Shown piece after piece: positions 13,393 through 20,401 of a stretch of 20,826 nt of DNA. The position numbers and the translations under genes were made by a program. A model generated the notes under the pieces. It made no database searches, was not told the DNA's origin, and saw nothing but the letters and a program-made list of their open reading frames with translations. Within the stretch, counting starts at the first letter, position 1, and every line of letters begins with the position of its first letter. Origin of the DNA: JBAZYZ01 sp964366065. GTDB taxonomy: Bacteria > Patescibacteriota > Minisyncoccia > Phycocordibacterales > VMEP01. The DNA lies in the NCBI GenBank assembly GCA_964366065.1, contig CAYISF010000006.1, positions 1 through 20,826 of the forward strand, read 5' to 3'.

Positions 13393-14406
13393 ATGGTTTT
13401 TATGCTGGCTGTTTCATCGGCCTTTTTCGCTTCCCCCGTTGTGGCTGACGCAAGTGTCTTCTCTTTTATCGGCAATATTTTTTCAGGCCAATCGGCCAAT
13501 ACCGCCTTAAGCACCCAGAACAACTCTCAAAATATGCCTATCTTGCAGACAACAGCCAGTCCTAATCCGGATTTTGCCCGCGGAGGCGGCGACATCACGG
13601 TTGTAGGAGACAGTGCTCTTCTTCCGGAAACTGGCTCTATCGGCACGCAAGCGGATATTCTTGACAGTACAAGCAATAACGGCCAAATCAGCATCTATGT
13701 TGTTCGCGAAGGCGACTCTCTGGGGGCTATTGCCAAAATGTTCGGTGTTTCAGTAAACACTATTATTTGGGCCAACAATCTGTCCTCTAGTAATATTACC
13801 CCTGGGCAGAAACTGGTTATTTTACCGGTCTCGGGCGTTCAGTATACCGTTAAGAAGGGCGACACGGTCAAAAACATAGCTAAGAAATATAAATCTGATG
13901 TCGGCGAAATATTGACCTTTAATGGGTTATCCGAGGACTCCGAGTTGGCAGTCGGCGACACGATTATTATCCCAGACGGCGATTTAGGGCTTCCGCAGCC
14001 GGTTTCCACTCGGCCAACATCAAGGGTGCGTGGAATTAGCAATGTACCGGATTATTCCGGGTACTATTTGCGCCCACTCAGGCTTTCGGAGGGGTATAAA
14101 ACGCAGGGACTGCACGGCTACAATGGTGTTGATATAGGCGCCCCTATGGGTACGCCAGCAATGGCCGCCGCATCAGGCGAAGTTATTATTTCCCGTTCCA
14201 GCGGCTGGAATGGCGGATACGGAAAATATATTGTTATCCAGCACGACAATGGCACCCAGACTCTGTATGGACACTTGAATTCTATACTTGTCCCGGAAGG
14301 AACACGTATAGTTCAGGGCCAATTTGTCGGGTATGTCGGAAATACCGGGCGTTCCACCGGGCCACACCTTCACTTTGAGGTCCGTGGGGCTAAAAATCCT
14401 TTCTAA
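13393..14406 (+). CDS. Secreted LysM-LysM-M23 peptidoglycan endopeptidase
   Basis: A 337-residue exported wall hydrolase. The N-terminus is a hydrophobic signal ending near ADA (18-20), but without the usual basic residues. Two LysM wall-binding domains follow (about 101-146, YVVREGDSLGAIAKMFGVSV; about 150-195, YTVKKGDTVKNIAKKYKSDV), then an M23 zinc peptidase domain (about 225-332). Candidate zinc ligands are H241 and D247 (GLHGYNGVDIG) and H327 (GPHLHFEV, 323-330); H294 (YGHLN) and H325 are catalytic-type histidines. The spacing H-x5-D differs from the usual H-x3-D. M23 enzymes cut peptide cross-links of peptidoglycan, acting in cell division, remodelling or passage of secretion machinery. 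A 40-bp palindromic terminator follows, shared with comM on the other strand. Confidence 0.92.
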   Translation: MVFMLAVSSAFFASPVVADASVFSFIGNIFSGQSANTALSTQNNSQNMPILQTTASPNPDFARGGGDITVVGDSALLPETGSIGTQADILDSTSNNGQISIYVVREGDSLGAIAKMFGVSVNTIIWANNLSSSNITPGQKLVILPVSGVQYTVKKGDTVKNIAKKYKSDVGEILTFNGLSEDSELAVGDTIIIPDGDLGLPQPVSTRPTSRVRGISNVPDYSGYYLRPLRLSEGYKTQGLHGYNGVDIGAPMGTPAMAAASGEVIISRSSGWNGGYGKYIVIQHDNGTQTLYGHLNSILVPEGTRIVQGQFVGYVGNTGRSTGPHLHFEVRGAKNPF

Positions 14407-14431
14407 TTTTGTAATCTAGATAATGTTCCGA

Positions 14432-14471
14432 ATTAAAAACCCCTCCCTGCTAGCAGGGAGGGGTTTTTAAT
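14432..14471. terminator. Perfect 40-bp palindrome: bidirectional intrinsic terminator
   Basis: The arm ATTAAAAACCCCTCCCTGCT is followed directly by its exact complement. The GC-rich core CCCCTCCCTGC is flanked by A5 and T5 tracts on the two sides, so it works as a rho-independent terminator in both directions. It lies between the convergent M23 and comM genes and touches the comM stop codon. Confidence 0.92.
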
Positions 14472-16018
14472 CAAATGATTTCCCTCGGCCGATAGCGGAG
14501 GGCTTCAAGCAGATGCGCTTCTCCCACATATTCTTCTCCGCTTAAATCGGCGATAGTGCGCGCCACCTTGATGGCTTTATGGTATGCCCGCGGCGAGAGA
14601 TTAAGTTTTCGCGCACCTTCATTTAAAAGTTTACGCACATTGCCGGAGAGCGGAATTAATTTTTCAAGAGAGCGGANNNNNNNNNNCCTCAATTTGCTTT
14701 TGTTTTGGGCAAAACGTTTGGATTGAAGGGCCCTCGCGCTTTTGACCCGCTCTCCCACCTCTTTACTGCTTTCACCACTTGCTTTTTCCGAGAGTTTTTC
14801 GTAGTCAATGTTTCCGACTTCAAGCCAGAGGTCTATTCTGTCCATGATTGGGCCGGAGAGTTTTCTCCGGTAACGCGCGATATCTCCCGCCGTGCAAACG
14901 CAGCGTTTTCCGCCCTTTTGATAATTGCCGTAATTTCCGCATGGGCACGGATTCATAGCCGCGATAAGAATGAAGTGCGCCGGGAAAATGGCAGTACCCT
15001 TGGCGCGGGAAACATGGACCACGCGGTCTTCAAGTGGCTGGCGAAGCGATTCCAAAACGCGCTTGTCAAATTCCGGGAATTCATCCAGGAAAAGAACGCC
15101 GCGGTGCGCCAGAGTGACCTCTCCCGGTTTTGGAGTAGCCCCGCCTCCGACTATGGAAACGTAGGAGGCGGTATGATGCGGGGCACGGAATGGCGCTCCC
15201 GTCATTATGTTTTCTTGGAGCAGTCCCGCGACCGAATGGATACTCGTGACCTCAAGAGAAGCTTCTCGGTCGAGCGGCGGCAAGATCCCGGCAAAAGCGC
15301 GGGCCAGCATTGTCTTGCCGGTTCCCGGCGGGCCGTAAAAAGCGATGTTATGCCCGCCTGCGGCGGCTATTTCCAAGCCGCGCTTGGCGTTTTCCTGTCC
15401 GCGGATATCACGAATATCAAATATCGCGCGACTCCCCTCTTTTATTTGCGGCGGCTTTTCCGGCAGTAGCGTTCTAGAATTTGCAGCACCTTTTTTGTTA
15501 TGTGCCGTCAGGTGGTCAATTATTTCCCGAAGGGTAGCCGTGCCGTAAATTATGATATCGGGGATGAGCGCCGCTTCAGCGGCGTTTTCTTTCGGGACGA
15601 AAACTTCGCGGAATCCGCGATTCTTTGCTTCGCGGACTATTGGTAAGACCCCGCGCACCGGGCGAATGCTTCCGTCAAGTGATAGTTCCCCCAGAAATAT
15701 TTTTCCCTCCGGATCAAACTCTACGTCACCGGAGGATTTTAAATATGAAAGGGCGATAGGAACATCAAAAAGCGGACCTTCCTTTTTTAGGTCCGCCGGA
15801 GCAAGCGAGATGGTTATTTTTTCGTTTTTGCTTTTGGGCGGCTTGAAACCGGTATTTTTAATGGCGGCCGAAACGCGGTCACGCGCTTCTTCCACCGCCT
15901 TGTCCGGAAGACCGACAACGGTGAAAGAATGGAGTCCTCGGGAAACGTCCACTTCAACCGAAACCAGATTAGCGCCTAAAAGCGTCGGTTGCGCCGCGTA
16001 TACTTTTGAAAAGGCCAT
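14471..16018 (-). CDS. comM: ComM/YifB-family Mg-chelatase-like AAA+ ATPase (contains a 10-N gap)
   Basis: A 515-codon frame close to the usual family length (E. coli YifB is similar). The N-terminal S5-fold domain has GLPDKAVEEARDRVSAAIKN (residues about 36-55). Then come Walker A GPPGTGKT (about 229-236), APHHTASYVSIVGGG, Walker B-type GVLFLDEFPEF, the Cys-rich MNPCPCGNYGNY, and the C-terminal helical domain with LSPRAYHKAIKVARTIADLS. ComM is a hexameric branch-migration helicase that aids integration of transformed DNA. Ten N at 14677-14686 fall between NKSKLR and RSLEKL. The frame is kept, but the true length of the gap is unknown. The stop is TGA, inside the terminator palindrome edge. 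No promoter was recognised. Confidence 0.93.
   Translation of the reverse strand: MAFSKVYAAQPTLLGANLVSVEVDVSRGLHSFTVVGLPDKAVEEARDRVSAAIKNTGFKPPKSKNEKITISLAPADLKKEGPLFDVPIALSYLKSSGDVEFDPEGKIFLGELSLDGSIRPVRGVLPIVREAKNRGFREVFVPKENAAEAALIPDIIIYGTATLREIIDHLTAHNKKGAANSRTLLPEKPPQIKEGSRAIFDIRDIRGQENAKRGLEIAAAGGHNIAFYGPPGTGKTMLARAFAGILPPLDREASLEVTSIHSVAGLLQENIMTGAPFRAPHHTASYVSIVGGGATPKPGEVTLAHRGVLFLDEFPEFDKRVLESLRQPLEDRVVHVSRAKGTAIFPAHFILIAAMNPCPCGNYGNYQKGGKRCVCTAGDIARYRRKLSGPIMDRIDLWLEVGNIDYEKLSEKASGESSKEVGERVKSARALQSKRFAQNKSKLRXXXXRSLEKLIPLSGNVRKLLNEGARKLNLSPRAYHKAIKVARTIADLSGEEYVGEAHLLEALRYRPREII
14677..14686. other. Assembly gap of 10 N within comM
   Basis: The only ambiguous bases in the window. 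A run of exactly ten N is a usual scaffolding filler, so the real distance may differ. Related ComM proteins appear to have a few more residues here than the four allowed, so the gap may really be longer; that comparison is from memory. Confidence 0.95.
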
Positions 16019-16091
16019 TTAAGTAAATTTGAAATGAAAAGCTAAAAAATAAAAACAAAATGCCAATAACACAGCTATACAGGATATTTTC

Positions 16092-16107
16092 TTGTTTTAA
16101 GTTTTTC
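16092..16107. repeat. AT-rich interspersed repeat, copy 2 (GTTTTAAGTTTTTC family)
   Basis: TTGTTTTAAGTTTTTC, identical to 1416-1431, in the 100-nt gap between the zinc-finger gene and comM. Like copy 1 it lies just downstream of a minus-strand gene's stop and is followed by a T/C/A-rich tail. Confidence 0.5.
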
Positions 16108-16118
16108 GCTTTACACTT

Positions 16119-16496
16119 TTATTTATTATTCTTATGCTCGATGCAGGTTGTGGCCGCCCCATTAGCGGCAAGACGTTCCGCTTCAATTTCTTTCTTGCAA
16201 ACCAGGCAAGTTCCGTAAGTTCCGGCTTCCATTCGGTTCAAGGCGGATGTTATTTGAAAAAGGCGCTGTTCAAGCTCTCCTTCTATTGAGACCGCTTCCT
16301 CAAAACCTTCTATCATATCGGCGGCGATATTCTTATCTGGTTCGCCTTCGCCTTCGGTTTCCGGCGGGACTGCTTCCCAATCCTCCGGATTGTCCGGATT
16401 GCGCCGTCCGACCGCCCCAAGTTCATTCTTCAGCAATTTTTTTTCGGCAAGCAATTTGTTCCGCAGTTCTGTAAAATTTTTCTGATTTTTATTCAT
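16119..16496 (-). CDS. DksA/TraR-family zinc-finger protein
   Basis: A 125-residue protein from ATG 16496 (MNKNQKNFTELRNKLLAEKK). The N-terminal half is helical. An acidic stretch follows (about residues 36-72, PEDWEAVPPETEGEGEPDKN), then a second helix (EELEQ-type, SALNRMEAGTYG) and a C-terminal zinc finger, CLVC, 17 residues, then CIEH. The fourth ligand is His instead of the usual Cys. Family members bind the secondary channel of RNA polymerase and alter transcription initiation. The acidic DxxDxA tip typical of E. coli DksA is not seen, so the regulatory activity may differ. A longer frame could start at GTG 16517, but the ATG gives the family-like start. It is separated by 100 nt from comM. 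Confidence 0.82.
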   Translation of the reverse strand: MNKNQKNFTELRNKLLAEKKLLKNELGAVGRRNPDNPEDWEAVPPETEGEGEPDKNIAADMIEGFEEAVSIEGELEQRLFQITSALNRMEAGTYGTCLVCKKEIEAERLAANGAATTCIEHKNNK

Positions 16497-16515
16497 CCCG
16501 ATAGTAGAAAATGTC

Positions 16516-16535
16516 ACTACTCCTGTCGGAGTAGT
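16516..16535. other. Hairpin upstream of the zinc-finger gene
   Basis: ACTACTCC (16516-16523), loop TGTC, GGAGTAGT (16528-16535): a perfect 8-bp stem. On the minus strand it lies 20 nt before the ATG at 16496. On the plus strand it is followed by TTTTACC. It could be an operator or a weak terminator. The remaining gap up to 16669 shows nothing else that I can name. Confidence 0.4.
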
Positions 16536-16669
16536 TTTACCATTATCTTTAAGTTAAATTTAATAATTTCTGACATTGCTATTTTTAGTTTGGCACATTC
16601 TCCGGTACCATTTTCACTACGGGATTAATATTTTGATACTAGCATATTTAGGTCGGGCTCCAAACGCGG

Positions 16670-17968
16670 CTAATTAACGGCAGGTTTTGAAGAATTCAGC
16701 CGGCGAATAACTTCTTCCAGCGTATCGCTTGAGTCGGTGATGACGAGAGTTTTTTTGTCCGTAAAAAGATAAAAAAGGACAATGTCGCCGTCATCATCTT
16801 TGAGTACGCGAACATCGCGGTTTTTTATGGTGGCGTCTTCAAACGGCCGGTCAAACACCGGGCTTACGGGACTTTTTTGTATAGCGAAAATCGGGAAAAG
16901 GTCGCGCGCCATGTATTGTTCCCAGGAAAGCATCCCGGCGAAAGAATTTTCATAATAATTGGTATGGAAAATGAGAAAGAGATGATTCCCGTTGAAGGTA
17001 TGCACTCCGAGCATAAAATTCGAATCAAGCGAGCGAAGAAGAGAAGGCGGCATACGATTGTCCAAAAAGAAGAAAAAGCGCTGGGTGGTAACGGGAACCT
17101 CGGTACTATTTATTTTTTCCGAGAAAGATATATTCTCGATTGTGTCCAGCTTGTTGTTAGCACCCCTTACTTCCTCTCCGACGGTTTTTGCCAGTGCTTC
17201 GGGACCGAGTCCGGTAACCGAAAAATGTTTTTGATTCTCGGCGAAAATGAGCGCCGGATTTTGGACGGCCCGGATTTCCGTTTGTGTTTGCCGCGATTTG
17301 TTGAAAATAATAATGGCCGTGACGGTGCCGATAACGAGTAATACTAAACTTAAGGAGATAAAAACGATATTTCGCTTTGATTTGGGTGATTCAAGATCGG
17401 CAAGATTCCGCCGCCGCTCTTCTTCGGCGATGACCATGTGCGCGACGGATGTCTTGTTTCCTTTCACGCTTTCAGCGACATCCGCCTGATAGGTGCGAAT
17501 TGCCTTAATAGAACTTTTCGGCATTTCCGGAGGTTTGGGCCGCAGTTCCGGCGTTTGCAACGGAATCCTGAGGGGTTCAGTCCGGGCAATCGGCTTTTCG
17601 GGTTCTGCCGGTTTCGGCGCTGTAAATGGGACTGTTATCTCCGGCTTTACAACCGGCTCTTGCATTTTCGGCGATTCGGATGGTTTTAGCAAAACTCCGC
17701 CAATAATCGCCTTTTGTTCCGCTTCGGTTACGGAGGGAATTGAAATGACGGGGGTTGTCGGCGCTAAAGAATCTGTTTCAGCGGGTTCCGTAACAAGCTC
17801 TTTCGCTTGGATTATAGGGCTGGCTTCTTCGGTCGGGAGATTGGCTGTCTCCGGGGGAGATGTCGCCTTAGAAAAAGAAATATCTCCCGCGGAACTCTTG
17901 CTCAAGTCGATTGGGGTTTGCGGCACTTTGGTTGTTTGCGGGGGTGGATTTTTGTTTTCGTTATCCAT
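16670..17968 (-). CDS. Single-pass membrane protein with proline-rich cytoplasmic N-terminus (unrecognised)
   Basis: A 432-residue protein. Residues 1-150 are a Pro/Thr/Glu/Lys-rich disordered region. Residues about 154-187 (IKAIRTYQADVAESVKGNKT, then SVAHMVIAEEERRR) are a conserved-looking segment that I recall in front of the membrane helix of many CPR membrane proteins. One membrane helix follows (200-222, IVFISLSLVLLVIGTVTAII). The outside domain (about 225-432) has mixed alpha/beta character, with TQRFFFFLDNRMPPSLLRSL and NHLFLIFHTNYYENSFAGML, and ends with SSDTLEEVIRRLNSSKPAVN. No enzyme motif was seen. It stands between pnp and the zinc-finger gene, without close coupling to either. 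A cell-envelope or pilus-related role is possible, not shown. Confidence 0.72.
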   Translation of the reverse strand: MDNENKNPPPQTTKVPQTPIDLSKSSAGDISFSKATSPPETANLPTEEASPIIQAKELVTEPAETDSLAPTTPVISIPSVTEAEQKAIIGGVLLKPSESPKMQEPVVKPEITVPFTAPKPAEPEKPIARTEPLRIPLQTPELRPKPPEMPKSSIKAIRTYQADVAESVKGNKTSVAHMVIAEEERRRNLADLESPKSKRNIVFISLSLVLLVIGTVTAIIIFNKSRQTQTEIRAVQNPALIFAENQKHFSVTGLGPEALAKTVGEEVRGANNKLDTIENISFSEKINSTEVPVTTQRFFFFLDNRMPPSLLRSLDSNFMLGVHTFNGNHLFLIFHTNYYENSFAGMLSWEQYMARDLFPIFAIQKSPVSPVFDRPFEDATIKNRDVRVLKDDDGDIVLFYLFTDKKTLVITDSSDTLEEVIRRLNSSKPAVN

Positions 17969-18196
17969 TTATTTTGGCTAGCGAGGAGCGCGTGGTAGTG
18001 TCTGCTTGTGCGTACACGCAGACAGGTACTCACTCACACAGCGTCCGAGCGAAGACGAAATATAGGTTCAATGCATTGAGCCCTGTTCCATTGACCTATA
18101 TAGAAGTAAGTATATCAAAAAATGGCCGCATTCCATGCAGAAAAACGATTGCAGGGACACTTATTAATCCCGAGAATTGTTTTACCCGTTTTTCTA
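17969..18196. other. Intergenic region (228 nt) with two inverted repeats
   Basis: No gene was found between pnp and the membrane-protein gene. Positions 18000-18023 form an imperfect palindrome (GTCTGCTTGTGC / GTACACGCAGAC). Positions 18060-18101 form a hairpin in which TATAGGTTCAATG pairs with CATTGACCTATA apart from one bulged base, with a competing inner palindrome TCAATGCATTGA. The second may end pnp transcription, but its T tract is weak. No tRNA fold was found. Confidence 0.4.
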
Positions 18197-20320
18197 CTAA
18201 CCCGAAGCGAGGCCTTTTTTCTTGGCGAAGTCGGCGTCGGCATCTTTTATGGAGAGATTAATGCGCTTTTTTTCGTCAATTTCTTTTATGACAACCGGAA
18301 CGATATCGCCTTCCTTCAAAATATCGGTAACCTTGTTTACTCGAAACGGCGCTATTTGTGAGATATGAACCAGTCCTTCGGCTTTCGGTCCTATCTGAAC
18401 AAACGCGCCGAAGTCCATTATTCTCGTTACCATTCCCTGGAATTTTTCTCCGGGATGGTATTCGCGGGTAAGTTCAAGAATTTTTTGCTCCGCTTTTTCG
18501 GCACTGCCATTCTTCCCGAGAATAGTGATTTTCCCAAAATCATCAACGGAGATTTGAATCGCTCCGCTTTCCGCGGTGATGCGCTTTATCATTTTTCCGC
18601 CCGGACCTATCAAAAGCCCGATTTGGTCTTCTTTGATATTGATATTGATTATTTTCGGAGCGTACGGGGAAATATTCGGCCGTGGCGCGGGGATTTCTTT
18701 TTTAATGACCTCAATAATTTGGAGTCGGGCGTTCTTCGCTTTACCCAGAGCTTCCATGAGGACAGAAACAGGGATACCGCCGACCTTAATGTCCAGCTGG
18801 ATTGCCGTGATGCCCTCTTCGGTGCCGGCAACCTTTAAATCCATGTCACCATGGTGGTCTTCCGGGCCTTGGATGTCGGTCAATATTTTATATTCTTTTT
18901 CATTTTTCATCATGAGCCCTATGGCGATACCGGCGACGGGCCGTGAGATGGGAACTCCCCCGTCCATGAGAGCGATTGTCCCGGCGCAGACGGAGGCCAT
19001 TGACGTTGAACCGTTGGATGCCATTGATTCCGAAACAAGACGGATGGTGTACGGAAATTTTTCTTTCGGGGGTAGAACCGCGCGGAGCGCTTTCTCGGCT
19101 AGCATGCCGTGCCCGATTTCGCGGCGATTCGTCGTGCCGACCTTCTTCACTTCGCCGGAAGAAAATGGCGGGAAATTGTAGTGGTGCATGAAATGTTTCT
19201 CGGATTTTACTTCAATGCCTTCAATGGTCTGCATGTCCTCCGGTCCGCCCAAGGTGAGAGCCGAAAGTATATGAGTGCCTCCGCGATAAAAAATGCCGGA
19301 ACCATGAAGCGTTGCCGAAACGCCGCCGGCTTTGGCAAAGAGCGGCCGCACATCGTCAAATCCCCGTAAGTCGGCGCGCTTCCCGTCTTTGATTGCCCCA
19401 TCGTGGACAATGTCATTTACCGCTTCCTCAAAACAGCTTTCGGCAAGCATCTTCGGTTCCTCGGGGAATTTCTCGGCGAACGCCTCAAACCACGATTCGC
19501 CGACCGCATTTATTTTATTCCAGCCCGCTTCGCCCCAGGTTTCCTTTTTAAGTCGTGGGAGAAATTCGCTTTCAAACAAAGCGGTCATTTCCGCCGACAC
19601 TTCATCTTTCGGCACTGTTTTTTTCTCTTTGCCAATTTCAGCTATAATCTTTTTTTGAAACGCGTTAATCTTCTCTATTTCTTCCGACGCCCGTCTGAGC
19701 GCGGATTCTATTTCTTTCTCGCCGGTTTCCAGCGCTTCGGCTTCAATCATATTGATGTGGCCGTCTTTCCCGCAGGCAATAATTTCAAGCGCGACATTCT
19801 CGTGCTGGCGGAAATCGTAGACCGGATTTATTTCAAATTCATCGCCTCCCTTGTGTTTGCCTATGCGGATGGCTGACACGGGTCCATTCCACGGCATGTC
19901 GGATGTGCCCAAAGCAAGGGACGCGGCAATTACGGCCAAAATATCCGGATCGTCTTTTTCAATAGAGAGTACGGTGACGATGACCTGTACTTCGTTTCGG
20001 ATGTGCTGGGGAAAAAGCGGTCGGATGCTGCGGTCAACAATGCGTCCGGAAAGAATGGCTTCGTTCGACGGGCGGCCTTCGCGGCGCTGGAAGCGATTCC
20101 CCAAAATTTCACCGGCGGCGTAAAATCTTTCTTCGTAATCAACCGTAAGCGGGAAAAAATCTATGCCCTCGCGCTTATTTTTCGACATAACCGCGGTCGC
20201 AAGCACCACGGTGTTACCGTAACTTACGACAACCGAACCGTTGGCCTGTTCGGTTAAATCTGAAAATGTTGCTGTTAATTTTTTGCCGCCGATTTCGGTG
20301 GAATATTCTTTCTTTTTCAT
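18197..20320 (-). CDS. pnp: Polyribonucleotide nucleotidyltransferase (PNPase)
   Basis: A 707-residue phosphorolytic 3'-5' exoribonuclease that degrades RNA to nucleoside diphosphates, usually a trimer. It has a first RNase PH domain (about 1-210, with NGSVVVSYGNTVVLATAVMS), a helical linker, and a second RNase PH domain (about 300-520) with GIFYRGGTHILSALTLGG, NFPPFSSGEVK, TNRREIGHG and the active-site segment GPEDHHGDMDLKVAG. A KH domain follows (about 550-615, IGLLIGPGGKMIKRITAESG), then an S1 domain (about 620-695, FQGMVTRIMDFGAFVQIGPK). The loop written RGETQ in classical enzymes is RGGTH here. The frame could be extended to TTG 20341, but that TTG is part of the TTGCTATACT promoter, so ATG 20320 is chosen. 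No Shine-Dalgarno sequence is present. Confidence 0.96.
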   Translation of the reverse strand: MKKKEYSTEIGGKKLTATFSDLTEQANGSVVVSYGNTVVLATAVMSKNKREGIDFFPLTVDYEERFYAAGEILGNRFQRREGRPSNEAILSGRIVDRSIRPLFPQHIRNEVQVIVTVLSIEKDDPDILAVIAASLALGTSDMPWNGPVSAIRIGKHKGGDEFEINPVYDFRQHENVALEIIACGKDGHINMIEAEALETGEKEIESALRRASEEIEKINAFQKKIIAEIGKEKKTVPKDEVSAEMTALFESEFLPRLKKETWGEAGWNKINAVGESWFEAFAEKFPEEPKMLAESCFEEAVNDIVHDGAIKDGKRADLRGFDDVRPLFAKAGGVSATLHGSGIFYRGGTHILSALTLGGPEDMQTIEGIEVKSEKHFMHHYNFPPFSSGEVKKVGTTNRREIGHGMLAEKALRAVLPPKEKFPYTIRLVSESMASNGSTSMASVCAGTIALMDGGVPISRPVAGIAIGLMMKNEKEYKILTDIQGPEDHHGDMDLKVAGTEEGITAIQLDIKVGGIPVSVLMEALGKAKNARLQIIEVIKKEIPAPRPNISPYAPKIININIKEDQIGLLIGPGGKMIKRITAESGAIQISVDDFGKITILGKNGSAEKAEQKILELTREYHPGEKFQGMVTRIMDFGAFVQIGPKAEGLVHISQIAPFRVNKVTDILKEGDIVPVVIKEIDEKKRINLSIKDADADFAKKKGLASG

Positions 20321-20331
20321 AGATAGGAAGA

Positions 20332-20340
20332 AGTATAGCA
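20332..20340 (-). promoter_or_regulatory. Extended -10 promoter (TGCTATACT) for pnp
   Basis: TGCTATACT on the minus strand, 11 nt before ATG 20320, preceded by T as in the box at 8542-8550. The predicted leader is 4-5 nt. No -35 consensus was seen. It follows the terminator of the NYN gene, so pnp has its own transcript. Confidence 0.55.
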
Positions 20341-20354
20341 AATTAGGGAAAACA

Positions 20355-20387
20355 GAAAACGCCCTTCGACAAGCTCAGGGCGTTTTC
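20355..20387 (-). terminator. Intrinsic terminator of the NYN gene, containing a CCCTTCGACAAGCTCAGGG repeat
   Basis: GAAAACGCCCT (20355-20365) pairs with AGGGCGTTTTC (20377-20387) in an 11-bp stem. On the minus strand it is followed by TGTTTTCC. It begins 15 nt after the NYN stop and lies just before the pnp promoter. Its core, 20362-20380, belongs to the same repeat family as the one in rsmA at 9536-9555. Confidence 0.75.
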
Positions 20388-20401
20388 CTGATTTTCGTTT
20401 T

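Noticed and set aside
14705..15469. 254-codon plus-strand open frame across from comM
   Set aside because: It is a shadow of comM: it lies wholly antisense to a gene with all family motifs and has no domain or signal of its own.
16501..16506. TACTAT as -10 box for the zinc-finger gene
   Set aside because: It is only 4 nt from ATG 16496, so transcription would start inside or after the start codon.
17493..17981. 162-codon Gly/Ser-rich plus-strand frame
   Set aside because: It is antisense to the proline-rich region of the membrane protein. Proline codons give glycine on the other strand.
18061..18101. tRNA gene suggested by GGTTCAA
   Set aside because: No acceptor stem, D-arm or anticodon arm can be laid out around it.
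20321..20341. Longer start (TTG 20341) for pnp
   Set aside because: The same promoter box supplies the extra residues MLYFFLS. MKKKEYS is the natural start.
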